From Bradyrhizobium sp. CCGE-LA001 (GTDB lineage: Bacteria; Pseudomonadota; Alphaproteobacteria; Rhizobiales; Xanthobacteraceae), in the NCBI RefSeq assembly GCF_000296215.2, contig NZ_CP013949.1, positions 2,907,501 to 2,971,500 on the forward strand: DNA of 64,000 nt, read 5' to 3'. Under the pieces are notes generated by a model. That model was not told the DNA's origin. It did no database searches and saw only the letters and a program-made list of their open reading frames with translations. Of this stretch, positions 24,469 to 33,337 are shown piece after piece (the first letter of the stretch is position 1; each line of letters begins with the position of its first letter). The position numbers and the translations under genes were made by a program.

Positions 24469-27400
24469 ATGGATCGTCTCGTCGCTCTCGCCGTCAACCG
24501 GCGCTTTCTGATGGTCGGCATGTTCGTCGCCGTCTTTGTCGGCGGCCTGATCGCGTTTAACCAGCTCAACATCGAGGCCTATCCGGACCCGACCCCGCCG
24601 ATGGTCGACATCGTGACGCAAAGTCCCGGCCTGTCGGCGGAAGAGATCGAACGCTACATCACGATCCCGATCGAGACCCAGGTCGCGGGTCTGAAGAACA
24701 TCACGACCATCCGCACCATCTCTCTGTACGGCCTCTCCGACGTCAAAATCCAGTTCTCCTTCGCCTACACCTATGACGAGGCGCAGCAGCAGGTGTTGAA
24801 CCGGCTGGCGCAGCTCGCGCCGTTGCCGGGCAACGTGCAGCCGCAGATCTCGCCACTCAGTCCGATCGGCGAAATCTTCCGCTATCGCCTGGTGGGACCG
24901 CCGAATTACAGCGTGCTCGACCTGAAGACCATCCAGGACTGGATCCTGCAGCGCCGCTTTCGCGCCGTACCCGGCGTCATCGACGTCACCGGGTGGGGCG
25001 GCAGGAGCAAGACCTACGAGATCCAGGTCGACTTCAACAAGCTCGTTGCCAACGGTCTGACGCTGCCGCAACTGCTCCAGGCCGTCGGCAACTCCAACGT
25101 CAATGTCGGCGGCAACACCGTCAATATCGGCCAGCAATCCGCCGTGGTGCGCGGCGTCGGCCTGATCCGCTCGATCGACGATCTCGCCAACACCATGGTA
25201 GCGCAGACCGGCGGCAATCCGGTATTGGTGAAGGACGTCGCAACGGTCACGGTCGGTCAGAAGCCGCGTCTCGGCATCGCCGGTCTCGATGATGCCGACG
25301 ACATCGTGCAGGGCATCGTCCTGATGCGCCGCGGCGAGCAGAGCACGCCCACCATCAAACGGGTCGAGCAACTCGTCCAGCAGATCAACAATTCGTCCAT
25401 CCTGCCGCCCGGCGTACGCATCGAGCGCATCTACGACCGCAAGGACCTGATCGACCTCACCACCCACACCGTGCTGCACAACATGGTCGTCGGCATTCTG
25501 CTGATCGTGCTGCTGCAATGGATCTTCCTCGGCGATCTCCGCAGCGCATTGATCGTCGGCGCCACCATTCCGTTCGCGCTGTTCTTCGCGGTGATCATCC
25601 TGGTGCTGCGCGGGGAATCGGCCAATCTGCTGTCGGTCGGCGCGATCGATTTCGGCCTGATCGTGGACGGCACGGTCATCATGGTGGAGGCGATCTTCCG
25701 CCGCCTGACGCAGACGACGCCGATGTCGGATGCCGAGCAGATGTCGTCAGAGACGCTGTTCGGCATGAAGAGCCACGCCATCCTCAGCGCGGCCGCCGAC
25801 GTCTCGCGATCGATCTTCTTCGCTGCGGCGATCATCATCGCGGCCTTCCTGCCGCTGTTCACACTCTCCGGCGTCGAGGGCAACATCTTCGGGCCGATGG
25901 CCCGCACCTACGCCTATGCGTTGGCCGGCGGGCTGCTTGCGACGTTCACCGTCACGCCGGCGCTCTCCGCGATCATCCTGCCGGCACATGTCGAGGAGAC
26001 TGAGACCCGGGTCATGCAGTTCCTGCACCGGATCTATTCTCCGTTGCTGCATTGGGCGGTTGCCAATCGCAAGATCGTGCTCGGCGGCACCGTCGGCCTC
26101 GTGCTGCTGACGGTGGCGCTCAGCCGGCTGCTTGGCCTCGAATTCCTGCCGAAGCTGGAGGAGGGCAATCTCTGGATCCGCGCCACGCTGCCGCCGACCA
26201 TCTCGCTTCAGGAAGGCAACACCTATGTCAACGAGATGCGCAAGATCATCCGCGCCCGGCCCGAGGTCGAGTCCGTCGTGTCGCAGCACGGCCGTCCCGA
26301 CGACGGCACGGATGCAGCCGGCTTCTTCAATGCCGAGTTCTTCGCGCCGCTCAAGCCCGTGAGCCAGTGGCCCGGCACGCGCGACAAGGAAGAGCTGACC
26401 GCGGAGCTGCTCAAGCAGCTCGACGACCGCTTCCCCGGCGTCGAGTTCAACTTCTCGCAATACCTGCAAGACAACGTTTCCGAAGCGGTTTCCGGCGTGA
26501 AGGGCGAGAACTCGATCAAGCTGTTCGGCAGCGATCTCCAGGCGCTGACCGACACCGCCAACAAGATTAAGTCGGTGCTCGCGACCGTGCAGGGCGTCAC
26601 CGACCTCGCGGTGTTCACCTCGCTCGGGCAGCCGACCATCCAGATCGACATCGACCGCGCCAAGGCCGCCCGCTACGGCCTTTCGCCCGGCGACATCAAC
26701 GCCACCATCAAGGTCGCGGTCGGCGGTGATACTGCGGGCGATCTCTATGAGCCGGGCAGCGATCGCCACTTCCCGATCATCGTCCGCCTCGCGCCGGAAT
26801 ATCGCCGAAGCGCGGAGGCGATCCACAATTTGCGGATCGGCGCGCCCGGGCCCAACGGCACCGTCACGCAGATTCCCTTGAGCGAGGTCGCCAACATCAA
26901 TCTCGTCTCCGGCGCCGCCTACATCTATCGCGAGCAGCAGGAGCGTTATCTGCCGATCAAGTTCTCGGTGCGCGAGCGTGATCTCGGCAGCGCGATCCGC
27001 GAGGCACAGCAGAAGATCGCCGAGCAGGTGCAGCTGCCGCCCGGCTCGCACATGGATTGGGTCGGCGAGTTCGGCAATCTCCAGGACGCGATCCGCCGGC
27101 TGTCGATCGTGGTGCCGATCTCGCTTGCGCTGATCGGCGTCCTGCTCTGGTTCAATTTCGGCTCGATGACCGATACGCTGCTGGCAATGAGCGTGATCCC
27201 GATGGCGATCTTCGGCGGCGTGCTGGGCCTGTTGATATCAGGCACGGCGTTCAGCGTCTCGGCGGCGATCGGCTTCATCGCGCTGTTCGGCATCGCGGTG
27301 ATGGACGGCATCATCATCCTGTCCCAGTTCAACCAGCTCATCGAAGAAGGCATGGACCGCATGAGCGCGGTGATCCGTACCGGCGAGCTGCAGCTTCGGC

Positions 27401-27585
27401 CGGTGCTGATGACCTGCGTCGTCGCGGGCATCGGCCTGTTGCCGGCAGCGCTGTCGGAGGGCATCGGCTCGCAGGTGCAGAAGCCACTCGCGGTCGTGGT
27501 CGTCACCGGCATGATGCTGGCGCCGCTGGTTATCCTGGTGACGCTGCCGGTGCTGATCTCTTTCTTCTCGCGCCGCGCGCGCTGA
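24469..27585 (+). CDS. Heavy-metal-efflux-type RND permease (CusA/CzcA family)
   Basis: This 1038-residue inner-membrane proton-driven pump has twelve predicted helices and two large periplasmic loops. The N-terminal segment NIEAYPDPTPPMVDIVTQSPGLS is typical of the HME branch. The fourth helix reads SVGAIDFGLIVDGTVIMVE, carrying the conserved acidic residues of HME proton relays. The first periplasmic loop includes SQHGRPDDGTDAAGFF. The transported ion cannot be fixed by eye, and no metal-sensing regulator lies beside it. It forms an operon with the adaptor. The outer-membrane partner could be the TolC-like protein at 28670-30100, which is on the other strand. Confidence 0.9.
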   Translation: MDRLVALAVNRRFLMVGMFVAVFVGGLIAFNQLNIEAYPDPTPPMVDIVTQSPGLSAEEIERYITIPIETQVAGLKNITTIRTISLYGLSDVKIQFSFAYTYDEAQQQVLNRLAQLAPLPGNVQPQISPLSPIGEIFRYRLVGPPNYSVLDLKTIQDWILQRRFRAVPGVIDVTGWGGRSKTYEIQVDFNKLVANGLTLPQLLQAVGNSNVNVGGNTVNIGQQSAVVRGVGLIRSIDDLANTMVAQTGGNPVLVKDVATVTVGQKPRLGIAGLDDADDIVQGIVLMRRGEQSTPTIKRVEQLVQQINNSSILPPGVRIERIYDRKDLIDLTTHTVLHNMVVGILLIVLLQWIFLGDLRSALIVGATIPFALFFAVIILVLRGESANLLSVGAIDFGLIVDGTVIMVEAIFRRLTQTTPMSDAEQMSSETLFGMKSHAILSAAADVSRSIFFAAAIIIAAFLPLFTLSGVEGNIFGPMARTYAYALAGGLLATFTVTPALSAIILPAHVEETETRVMQFLHRIYSPLLHWAVANRKIVLGGTVGLVLLTVALSRLLGLEFLPKLEEGNLWIRATLPPTISLQEGNTYVNEMRKIIRARPEVESVVSQHGRPDDGTDAAGFFNAEFFAPLKPVSQWPGTRDKEELTAELLKQLDDRFPGVEFNFSQYLQDNVSEAVSGVKGENSIKLFGSDLQALTDTANKIKSVLATVQGVTDLAVFTSLGQPTIQIDIDRAKAARYGLSPGDINATIKVAVGGDTAGDLYEPGSDRHFPIIVRLAPEYRRSAEAIHNLRIGAPGPNGTVTQIPLSEVANINLVSGAAYIYREQQERYLPIKFSVRERDLGSAIREAQQKIAEQVQLPPGSHMDWVGEFGNLQDAIRRLSIVVPISLALIGVLLWFNFGSMTDTLLAMSVIPMAIFGGVLGLLISGTAFSVSAAIGFIALFGIAVMDGIIILSQFNQLIEEGMDRMSAVIRTGELQLRPVLMTCVVAGIGLLPAALSEGIGSQVQKPLAVVVVTGMMLAPLVILVTLPVLISFFSRRAR

Positions 27586-27588
27586 TCG

Positions 27589-28551
27589 TCAGAACCCGTA
27601 GAGCCGCGCCGGATTGTCGACCAGGATCTTCTTGCGCACATCCGCGTCCGGCGCCCACACCGCAAGTTGATTGAGCAGGCGGCCGTCGTCGATCTGATAG
27701 AGTGGCGCGATGTCGGTGGGCTTGCGTCCCTCGACGCGGCTGGAGTCCGGATGCGGCCAGTCGGTGCCCCAGACGATGCGATCCGCATTCGCCGCGATCA
27801 ATGCGCGGGCATAGGGCACCATATCCTGATAGTCGGGCGCGAGCTTGGATGAGCGATAGGCGCCCGAGATTTTCACATAGGCCTTGCCCGATTTGACGAG
27901 CGCGACGAGATCGGAGAAGCCCGGCTGCTCCAGCCCGAGCGAAGCCTCGAGGCCGCCGAAATGGTCGAACACGACGGGCACCGGCGCCGTCTCGACGAGG
28001 TCCTTGATCGCCGAGATCATAGCGAGCGTGGTGTAGAGCTGCACGTGCCAGCCGCGCGCCTTCATGCGTTCGACGGCGGTGGTGAAGCGCGGTCGGCCGA
28101 TGTTGGGATCATTGACGCCTCCCGTCGCGAGATTGAGGCGGATGCCGCGGAAGCCGTCCTGATGCATCGCATCGAGCGCGCTTTCGCTGACTTTGTCGTC
28201 GATCACGGCGACCCCGCGCGCGGTCGCACCGCGCGCCTTCATGCCGAACAGGGTCGAGGCGTTGTCGGTGCCGTAGACGCTGGGCGTGACGATCACCACG
28301 CGCTCGATATGCAGAGCCCTGTGCAGCGCGGCCATTTCCTCAGGGCTCGCCAGCTCCGGCGTGTAGACGCGCCCGGCGAAGAACGGAAATTGTTCGACGT
28401 CGCCATGGATGTGGGTGTGGCAGTCGCAGGCATGCGCCGGGACCTCGAAATTGATGGGCGTTGCGGGCTGTGCCGCGCGGGCATGGGCTTTGCTGGTCAT
28501 GGCTACTCCGGCGGCCAGGGAGGCGAAGAGCACGCCGCGCCGGCTGAGCAT
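27589..28551 (-). CDS. Tat-exported amidohydrolase family 2 metal-dependent hydrolase
   Basis: This 320-residue TIM-barrel hydrolase is related to 2-pyrone-4,6-dicarboxylate lactonase-type enzymes. Metal-site segments are HACDCHTHIHG (HxH) near the start of the domain, VFDHFGG in the middle and WGTDWPHPDS near the end. The N-terminus MLSRRGVLFASLAAG with AHARA is a twin-arginine signal, so the enzyme probably works in the periplasm. The start ATG at 28549-28551 has AGGAG eight bases upstream; the longer frame to 28638 lacks a site. Its stop is 3 bp from the stop of the convergent RND gene. Confidence 0.87.
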   Translation of the reverse strand: MLSRRGVLFASLAAGVAMTSKAHARAAQPATPINFEVPAHACDCHTHIHGDVEQFPFFAGRVYTPELASPEEMAALHRALHIERVVIVTPSVYGTDNASTLFGMKARGATARGVAVIDDKVSESALDAMHQDGFRGIRLNLATGGVNDPNIGRPRFTTAVERMKARGWHVQLYTTLAMISAIKDLVETAPVPVVFDHFGGLEASLGLEQPGFSDLVALVKSGKAYVKISGAYRSSKLAPDYQDMVPYARALIAANADRIVWGTDWPHPDSSRVEGRKPTDIAPLYQIDDGRLLNQLAVWAPDADVRKKILVDNPARLYGF

Positions 28552-28669
28552 GGTTTCTCTCCTGCTTCGTTGTTGACGAGCGACCTTAGCACAGGTGCGA
28601 GGCGCGTGGGATCGCAGCACGCCCAATGGCGGCGTCACTTTCGCAGGAGCGAAGGGAAAGCTTCGACCT

Positions 28670-30100
28670 CTACTGCCCCGACGGCGTCCGCAGGCCGTGC
28701 CAGGCGTCGCGGACCTGGTGGTAATGCACCTCGGGCAGGTAGTCCGGCGTGTTCAGGTTCAAGGTCTTGACGTCGAGATGGCCGATGGCGCTGAGCAGCG
28801 TGTAGGAGGCGATGACGCGGTCACGCTGCGCGCCGATCAGGCGGGCCTTGGCCTGGATCAGATCCGCTTGCGAGTTCAGCACATCCACGGTCGTGCGCTG
28901 ACCGCCGGCGGCCTCACGCTGCACGCCCTGCAGCGCGACGGTCGCGGCCTTCACCTCGGACTCCGAGGCCGAGACCGTGACCTTGGCGCCTTCATTGGCA
29001 ACCCAGGCGCTGACGGCCGCCGTGCGCGCCTGGTTGCGCACTTGATCCAGCACGAGCCGGCTCTGCGCAGTGATTTCCTTGGCCTGCCGGGTCTGCGCCG
29101 CGGCCTGGCCGCCGTCATAGATCGGCGCGGTGACGTTGGCGACGATCGAGGCCTGGTCTTCGGCGAACGTGCCGAGCGTCGGGTCGTTGTTGCGGCTCTT
29201 GCTGGCGCTGCCCTGGATGCTGGCGCTCGGCAGCAGCGTGCCTTCGGCGATGCGAATGTTGGTGGAGGCGACGTCCACGTCGAAGCTTGCGGCCATCACC
29301 GCCGGATGTTGGCGGATCGACATCGTCATTGCGTCTTCGCGACTTTTCGGCAGATAGCGGTCGACGGCTTCGGCGGGCCGAAGCTGCGATGGCGCATTGC
29401 CGATCACTTGCGCATAGGTGGCCTGGCTGACGGCGAGCGCGACTTCGGCCGCGTTGAGATCGGCAAGGCCGCGGTTGAGGCGCGCTTCGGCCTGGGCGGT
29501 GTCGGTCGGCGTGACGTCGCCGGCGTTGAGGCGGCGCTGGGTGACGGAGAGTGTTTCGCGGAGGAAAGCGACGTTGGAGCGCTGCGCTTCGACGAGCGAC
29601 TGGTTCGCAAGCACGTTGGTGTAGGCGGTGACCGCATCGAGCAGCACGCCCTGGCCGACATTGCGGAGCGCCTCGCGACCCGACTGCACCTGGAGTTCGG
29701 CGGCCCGCACGCTGTTGGCGGTGCGGAAGCCGTTGAACAGGGTCTGCGTCACGGTGACGCCGATGATCCATGGCTTCAGATTGGCGGTCTGAACGGTGTT
29801 GTCGGGCAGCAGATTGCGCACGGATTGCAGGCCGGCGCTGAGGCTGGCCACGATCTGCGGGCGGTAGCCGGCGAGGGCCTGCGGCACGTTCTCGTCGGTC
29901 GCGCGCTGCCGCGCGCGCTCGGCGTTGAGCTGCGGATTGGTCTGGTAGGCCTTGGCGAGGGCCTCGGGCAGGGCTTCTGCCGATGCGGCCGAGGACAGGG
30001 CGCAAGAAAGCGCCAGTGTGGCCCATGTCGCAAACACGGGAGCCACGCCCGATCGATGCCGCATCATCACGCGACCAGCTCTGGCGGCACGCCCAATCAT
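28670..30100 (-). CDS. TolC family outer-membrane channel protein
   Basis: This protein of about 476 residues has the TolC fold. After a signal sequence (about WATLALSCALSSAASA) comes EALAKAYQTNPQLNAERARQR, the typical first helix. The two internal repeats of about 200 residues follow, the second including ASIQGSASKS and QTRQAKEITAQSRLV. It is an outer-membrane efflux or type I secretion duct. The first ATG at 30098-30100 is used; a TTG four codons upstream and ATGs around 30064 are alternatives. No pump gene is on the same strand beside it; the RND pair at 23196-27585 is a possible partner. Confidence 0.9.
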   Translation of the reverse strand: MIGRAARAGRVMMRHRSGVAPVFATWATLALSCALSSAASAEALPEALAKAYQTNPQLNAERARQRATDENVPQALAGYRPQIVASLSAGLQSVRNLLPDNTVQTANLKPWIIGVTVTQTLFNGFRTANSVRAAELQVQSGREALRNVGQGVLLDAVTAYTNVLANQSLVEAQRSNVAFLRETLSVTQRRLNAGDVTPTDTAQAEARLNRGLADLNAAEVALAVSQATYAQVIGNAPSQLRPAEAVDRYLPKSREDAMTMSIRQHPAVMAASFDVDVASTNIRIAEGTLLPSASIQGSASKSRNNDPTLGTFAEDQASIVANVTAPIYDGGQAAAQTRQAKEITAQSRLVLDQVRNQARTAAVSAWVANEGAKVTVSASESEVKAATVALQGVQREAAGGQRTTVDVLNSQADLIQAKARLIGAQRDRVIASYTLLSAIGHLDVKTLNLNTPDYLPEVHYHQVRDAWHGLRTPSGQ

Positions 30101-30287
30101 GTAAACCCGCAACCCTGCCTGTCCGCCCCCGCCGACGGCGGCCCTCTTAACTGTTTAACCAGCGCAGGTCCCGCAGGCAAACTGCCGCGGGGGAAACCCC
30201 CATGAAATCCGTGCTTGTTGCAGCTTCGTCACAGAAGTTCCGCGGGCAGCGAGACGGCCTTACACCAGCCTTACCGCGGGCGGGCCT

Positions 30288-31067
30288 CTACCGGTTCTTG
30301 TTCACCGGCTTGCGCTTCTCGATGAACGCCGCCATGCCCTCGGAGCGGTCCTCCAGCGCGAAGGTCGAGTGGAACAGGTTGCGCTCGACGCTCATGCCCT
30401 CCGCCAGCGTGGTCTCGAAGGCGCGGTTCACCGCTTCCTTGGCCATCGCGGCGGCAGGGCGCGACATCGAGGCGATCTTCTCGGCCGCCGCCATCACCTC
30501 GTCCATCAGCTTGTCGGCCGGCACGATGCGGCTGACGAGGCCACTACGCTCGGCCTCGGCCGCATCCATCATGCGCCCGGTAAGGCAGAGGTCCATCGCC
30601 TTCGACTTGCCGATTGCGCGGGTCAGGCGCTGGGTGCCGCCGATGCCTGGAATGGTGCCGAGCGTGATTTCGGGCTGGCCGAACTTCGCGGTGTCGGCGG
30701 CGATGATGACGTCGCACATCATGGCGAGCTCGCAGCCGCCGCCGAGCGCATAACCCGCGACCGCCGCAATGGTCGGCTTGCGGCAGCGTGCGATGCGGTC
30801 GCCGCCGATCGCGGCAAAATCCTCGGAGAACATGTCGATGAAGCCTTTCGGCTGCATCTCCTTGATGTCGGCGCCGGCGGCAAAGGCCTTCTCGCTGCCG
30901 GTCACGACGATGCAACCGATGGCCTCATCGGCCTCGAGGTCGTCGACGGCGGCCGCGATCTCGCGGAAGACGCCGAACGAGAGCGCGTTGAGCATCTTCG
31001 GCCGGTTCAGCTTGATGATGCCGACCGCATCGATGCTTTCGACGATGATGTGTTCGAACGTGCTCAT
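30288..31067 (-). CDS. Enoyl-CoA hydratase
   Basis: This 259-residue crotonase-fold protein corresponds to short-chain enoyl-CoA hydratase of beta-oxidation. The oxyanion-hole segment AGADIKEM is present. Both catalytic glutamates are in place: one in ALGGGCELAMMCD and one in FGQPEITLGTIPGIGGTQRL. This supports a real hydratase rather than a diverged crotonase. The start ATG at 31065-31067 gives MSTFEHIIVESID, with GGTGGAG close before it; a frame starting 19 codons earlier would carry an atypical N-terminus. It stands alone between the TolC-like gene and an unknown membrane protein. Confidence 0.93.
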   Translation of the reverse strand: MSTFEHIIVESIDAVGIIKLNRPKMLNALSFGVFREIAAAVDDLEADEAIGCIVVTGSEKAFAAGADIKEMQPKGFIDMFSEDFAAIGGDRIARCRKPTIAAVAGYALGGGCELAMMCDVIIAADTAKFGQPEITLGTIPGIGGTQRLTRAIGKSKAMDLCLTGRMMDAAEAERSGLVSRIVPADKLMDEVMAAAEKIASMSRPAAAMAKEAVNRAFETTLAEGMSVERNLFHSTFALEDRSEGMAAFIEKRKPVNKNR

Positions 31068-31173
31068 GCTCCACCCACGCTTTGATTGGGCGGGCAATGT
31101 GCCCGCTGGCGCGGTGGGCTTCAAGGGGGCCGGACCAGAACGCGCGAGCCGCGCGCCCTGGTGGAACTGGCAA

Positions 31174-31851
31174 TCAGGCCATGAACATGCGCGCCGCCGA
31201 GGCCAGCGTCAGCACCGTGCCGACGCCGATGAAGATCTTGCCGATCAGGGAGCTCTGGTCCCAGGCCGAGCTCTGCTGGCTGCTTGCCATCACCGGTGCG
31301 GGGCGCGGCTGCGCTTCGGTTGCGGCGATCACGGCCTTCTGCGCCGGCGGGTTGTCCTGTTGCAGGGCACGGTCGACGTCGTTGAGCTGATCGGGAGCCA
31401 CCACCTGAGGCTCGGCATTTGGGGCGGCACCGTTGGCGGTATCGTCGGCCGCCGCCTGGACGTTGTCGTTGGCACGGCCCGTCATCGCGGAGGCCGCAGC
31501 CGCGGTCGGGGTGTCGGCGGCCGCGATCTGCGCATTGGCGTTGGCGACTTCCGGCGGCATCTGGCTCGCGGCCGGCACATCGTTGTTGGTTTTATTCCCG
31601 AGCTTGGCTTCGTCGGCCTTTGCCGTGGCGTCCTGCTTGTCGGCCTTGTCACCGGATTTCTGCGCCGTCTTGCCATCGCCGGTACGGCCAGACTCATGGC
31701 GCCGCTGCTTGCTAGGCTTGGCCGTGTCGGCCTGCTTGCCCGCGCTGTCCGATTTGCCGGTCGAGCTCGGCTCCGCCTGTGCAACGCCGCCAAGCAGCAA
31801 GAAAAGGCCGGCCGCAAGGATGAGGGCCGCGCGTCCGCTCGCTTTGATCAT
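31174..31851 (-). CDS. Low-complexity secreted or membrane protein of unknown function
   Basis: This 225-residue protein begins with a signal peptide (ALILAAGLFLLLGGVAQA). A long hydrophilic, Ala/Lys/Asp/Thr-rich and probably disordered region (about 28-190) follows. It ends with one hydrophobic segment (IGKIFIGVGTVLTLASAARMFMA). GGGGAG about ten bases before the ATG supports the start. I recognise no domain. A tethered periplasmic linker protein is one reading of the layout, but no function can be assigned. Confidence 0.7.
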   Translation of the reverse strand: MIKASGRAALILAAGLFLLLGGVAQAEPSSTGKSDSAGKQADTAKPSKQRRHESGRTGDGKTAQKSGDKADKQDATAKADEAKLGNKTNNDVPAASQMPPEVANANAQIAAADTPTAAAASAMTGRANDNVQAAADDTANGAAPNAEPQVVAPDQLNDVDRALQQDNPPAQKAVIAATEAQPRPAPVMASSQQSSAWDQSSLIGKIFIGVGTVLTLASAARMFMA

Positions 31852-32094
31852 GTTGACGATCTCCCCAATTCCGCCCGTCCCAGGAACGAACAGAGACCCT
31901 GGGGCGTGACGACAGCGGGGCAGAAAATGGGAATCTTCGGGCCACGCCGGGCAAAAACGGGGCAGCCGGCCGCTTGCGCGCCCGACCGATGCGGAGAGGA
32001 CCGATCGGTGTTATGAGCCGTCACGGATTCCTACGGCCGTATCGGATGGGTGGCATCGGGTTGATCACGAGTTCGTGAGCACTTGGCTGCCTGC

Positions 32095-32119
32095 GTAACA
32101 AGTTGAAAGAGCGGCCGAA
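32095..32119 (+). promoter_or_regulatory. Putative SigF-type ECF promoter (autoregulation)
   Basis: GTAAC at 32095-32099 and CGAA at 32116-32119 are spaced by exactly 16 bases. As I recall it, the promoter motif of Caulobacter SigF is GTAACC-N16-CGAA, and that sigma factor is controlled by an NrsF anti-sigma like the one encoded here. The site ends 20 bases before the sigma gene's GTG, so the sigma factor probably transcribes its own operon. Confidence 0.65.
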
Positions 32120-32139
32120 TTGCATGGTGAGGGGCGCGC

Positions 32140-32685
32140 GTGCGCGGACGTGAAGATGAATGGACCGGCCTGATGCGGTCGGCCATGGCAGGCGATGATG
32201 CGGCCTATCATCGTCTGTTGAAGGCGGTCACGCCGGTGTTGCGCGCCGCTGCGAGGCGTGGGCTGGCGCGGGCCGGCCAGCCTCCCCATCAAGCCGAGGA
32301 TATCGTGCAGGAGATTTTGTTGGCGGTGCATCTGAAGCGGCACACCTGGGACAGCGAAGCCCCGTTCGCGCCCTGGCTGTTCGCGATCGCCCGCAACAAG
32401 TTGATCGATGCGCTGCGGCGGCGCGGCAAACGTGTCTTCGTCAATATCGACGATTTCGCCGAGACGCTGCCGGGCGAGGCGCCGCAGGAGACGGCCTCGG
32501 CAGGCGAGGTCGCCGCGCAGCTCGGCACCCTGCCGCAGCGCCAGCGCGACGTGCTGCAGTCGATCGCGGTCGAGGCCGCCTCGATCAAGGATACGGCGGC
32601 GAAGTTTGCGATGAGCGAAGGTGCGGTGCGGGTCGCACTGCATCGCGGGCTTGCTGCGCTGACTGCCAAACTGCGGGACCAGTAG
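32140..32685 (+). CDS. ECF sigma factor (SigF-like)
   Basis: This 181-residue group IV sigma factor has region 2 with AEDIVQEILLAVHLKRHTWD and FAPWLFAIARNKLIDALRRR, and region 4 with LPQRQRDVLQSIAVEAASIKDTAAKFAMSEGAVRVALHRGLAAL. The adjacent NrsF-type gene starts 2 bp after the stop. This sigma/NrsF pairing matches the Caulobacter SigF system, which responds to chromium, cadmium and oxidative stress. Translation starts at a GTG just after a SigF-type promoter match. Confidence 0.9.
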   Translation: MRGREDEWTGLMRSAMAGDDAAYHRLLKAVTPVLRAAARRGLARAGQPPHQAEDIVQEILLAVHLKRHTWDSEAPFAPWLFAIARNKLIDALRRRGKRVFVNIDDFAETLPGEAPQETASAGEVAAQLGTLPQRQRDVLQSIAVEAASIKDTAAKFAMSEGAVRVALHRGLAALTAKLRDQ

Positions 32686-32687
32686 CC

Positions 32688-33326
32688 ATGGATACCGATC
32701 AACTCATTCGTTCACTCGCGGCCGACAACGACCATCGCGCGCCGCGCGTCGGCGCCGTCCTGACCATGGCGCTGCTGGTGGCCGCGCCGCTGTCGATCCT
32801 GATCTTCGCGACCTTCCTCGGCGTACGGTCGGATCTGATGAACGCGATGGGCAATCCGTTCTTCGACATGAAATTCGCGGTGACGCTCTCGCTCGCGATT
32901 CCCGCCATCATCGTCAGCCTGCATCTGTCGCGGCCCGAGGCGCTGCTGCGCGGCTGGGGTTGGCTCTTGCTGCTCCCCGTCGGACTGCTCGCGGTCGCGA
33001 TCGGTGGCGAGATGATGATGGCGCCGGCCATGCCGATGACGATGCGCATGATGGGCAAGAACTCCAGGGTATGCCTGGTCGCGATCCCCGCAATGTCGCT
33101 GCCGCTTCTGGCAGGGGCGCTGTTCGGCCTGCGCCACGGCGCGCCGTCACGCCCCGCGCTCGCCGGTGCGCTCGCGGGCCTGGTGTCGGCCGGGCTCGCC
33201 GCGACGCTCTACGCCTCGCACTGCACCGACGATTCTCCGTTGTTCGTTGCGACCTGGTACACGCTCGCGACCGCGGTGGTGACCGCGATCGGCGCGGCGG
33301 TCGGATCGAGGGTGTTGCGGTATTGA
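32688..33326 (+). CDS. nrsF: NrsF-type (DUF1109) membrane anti-sigma factor
   Basis: This 212-residue protein has six hydrophobic segments and a short cytoplasmic N-terminus (MDTDQLIRSLAADN), the DUF1109 layout. Two cysteines, C129 (NSRVCLVAI) and C179 (YASHCTDD), sit in positions equivalent to the two cysteines reported as the sensing residues of Caulobacter NrsF. It should hold the upstream sigma factor at the membrane until the thiols are oxidised or metal-bound. No zinc-finger motif is present. It is directly coupled to the sigma gene. Confidence 0.88.
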   Translation: MDTDQLIRSLAADNDHRAPRVGAVLTMALLVAAPLSILIFATFLGVRSDLMNAMGNPFFDMKFAVTLSLAIPAIIVSLHLSRPEALLRGWGWLLLLPVGLLAVAIGGEMMMAPAMPMTMRMMGKNSRVCLVAIPAMSLPLLAGALFGLRHGAPSRPALAGALAGLVSAGLAATLYASHCTDDSPLFVATWYTLATAVVTAIGAAVGSRVLRY

Positions 33327-33337
33327 CCGGCCGCCAC

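Noticed and set aside
31883..31908. GGAAC followed after 17 bases by CGTG near the low-complexity protein gene
   Set aside because: The -10 lacks the final T and the site points away from the adjacent gene.
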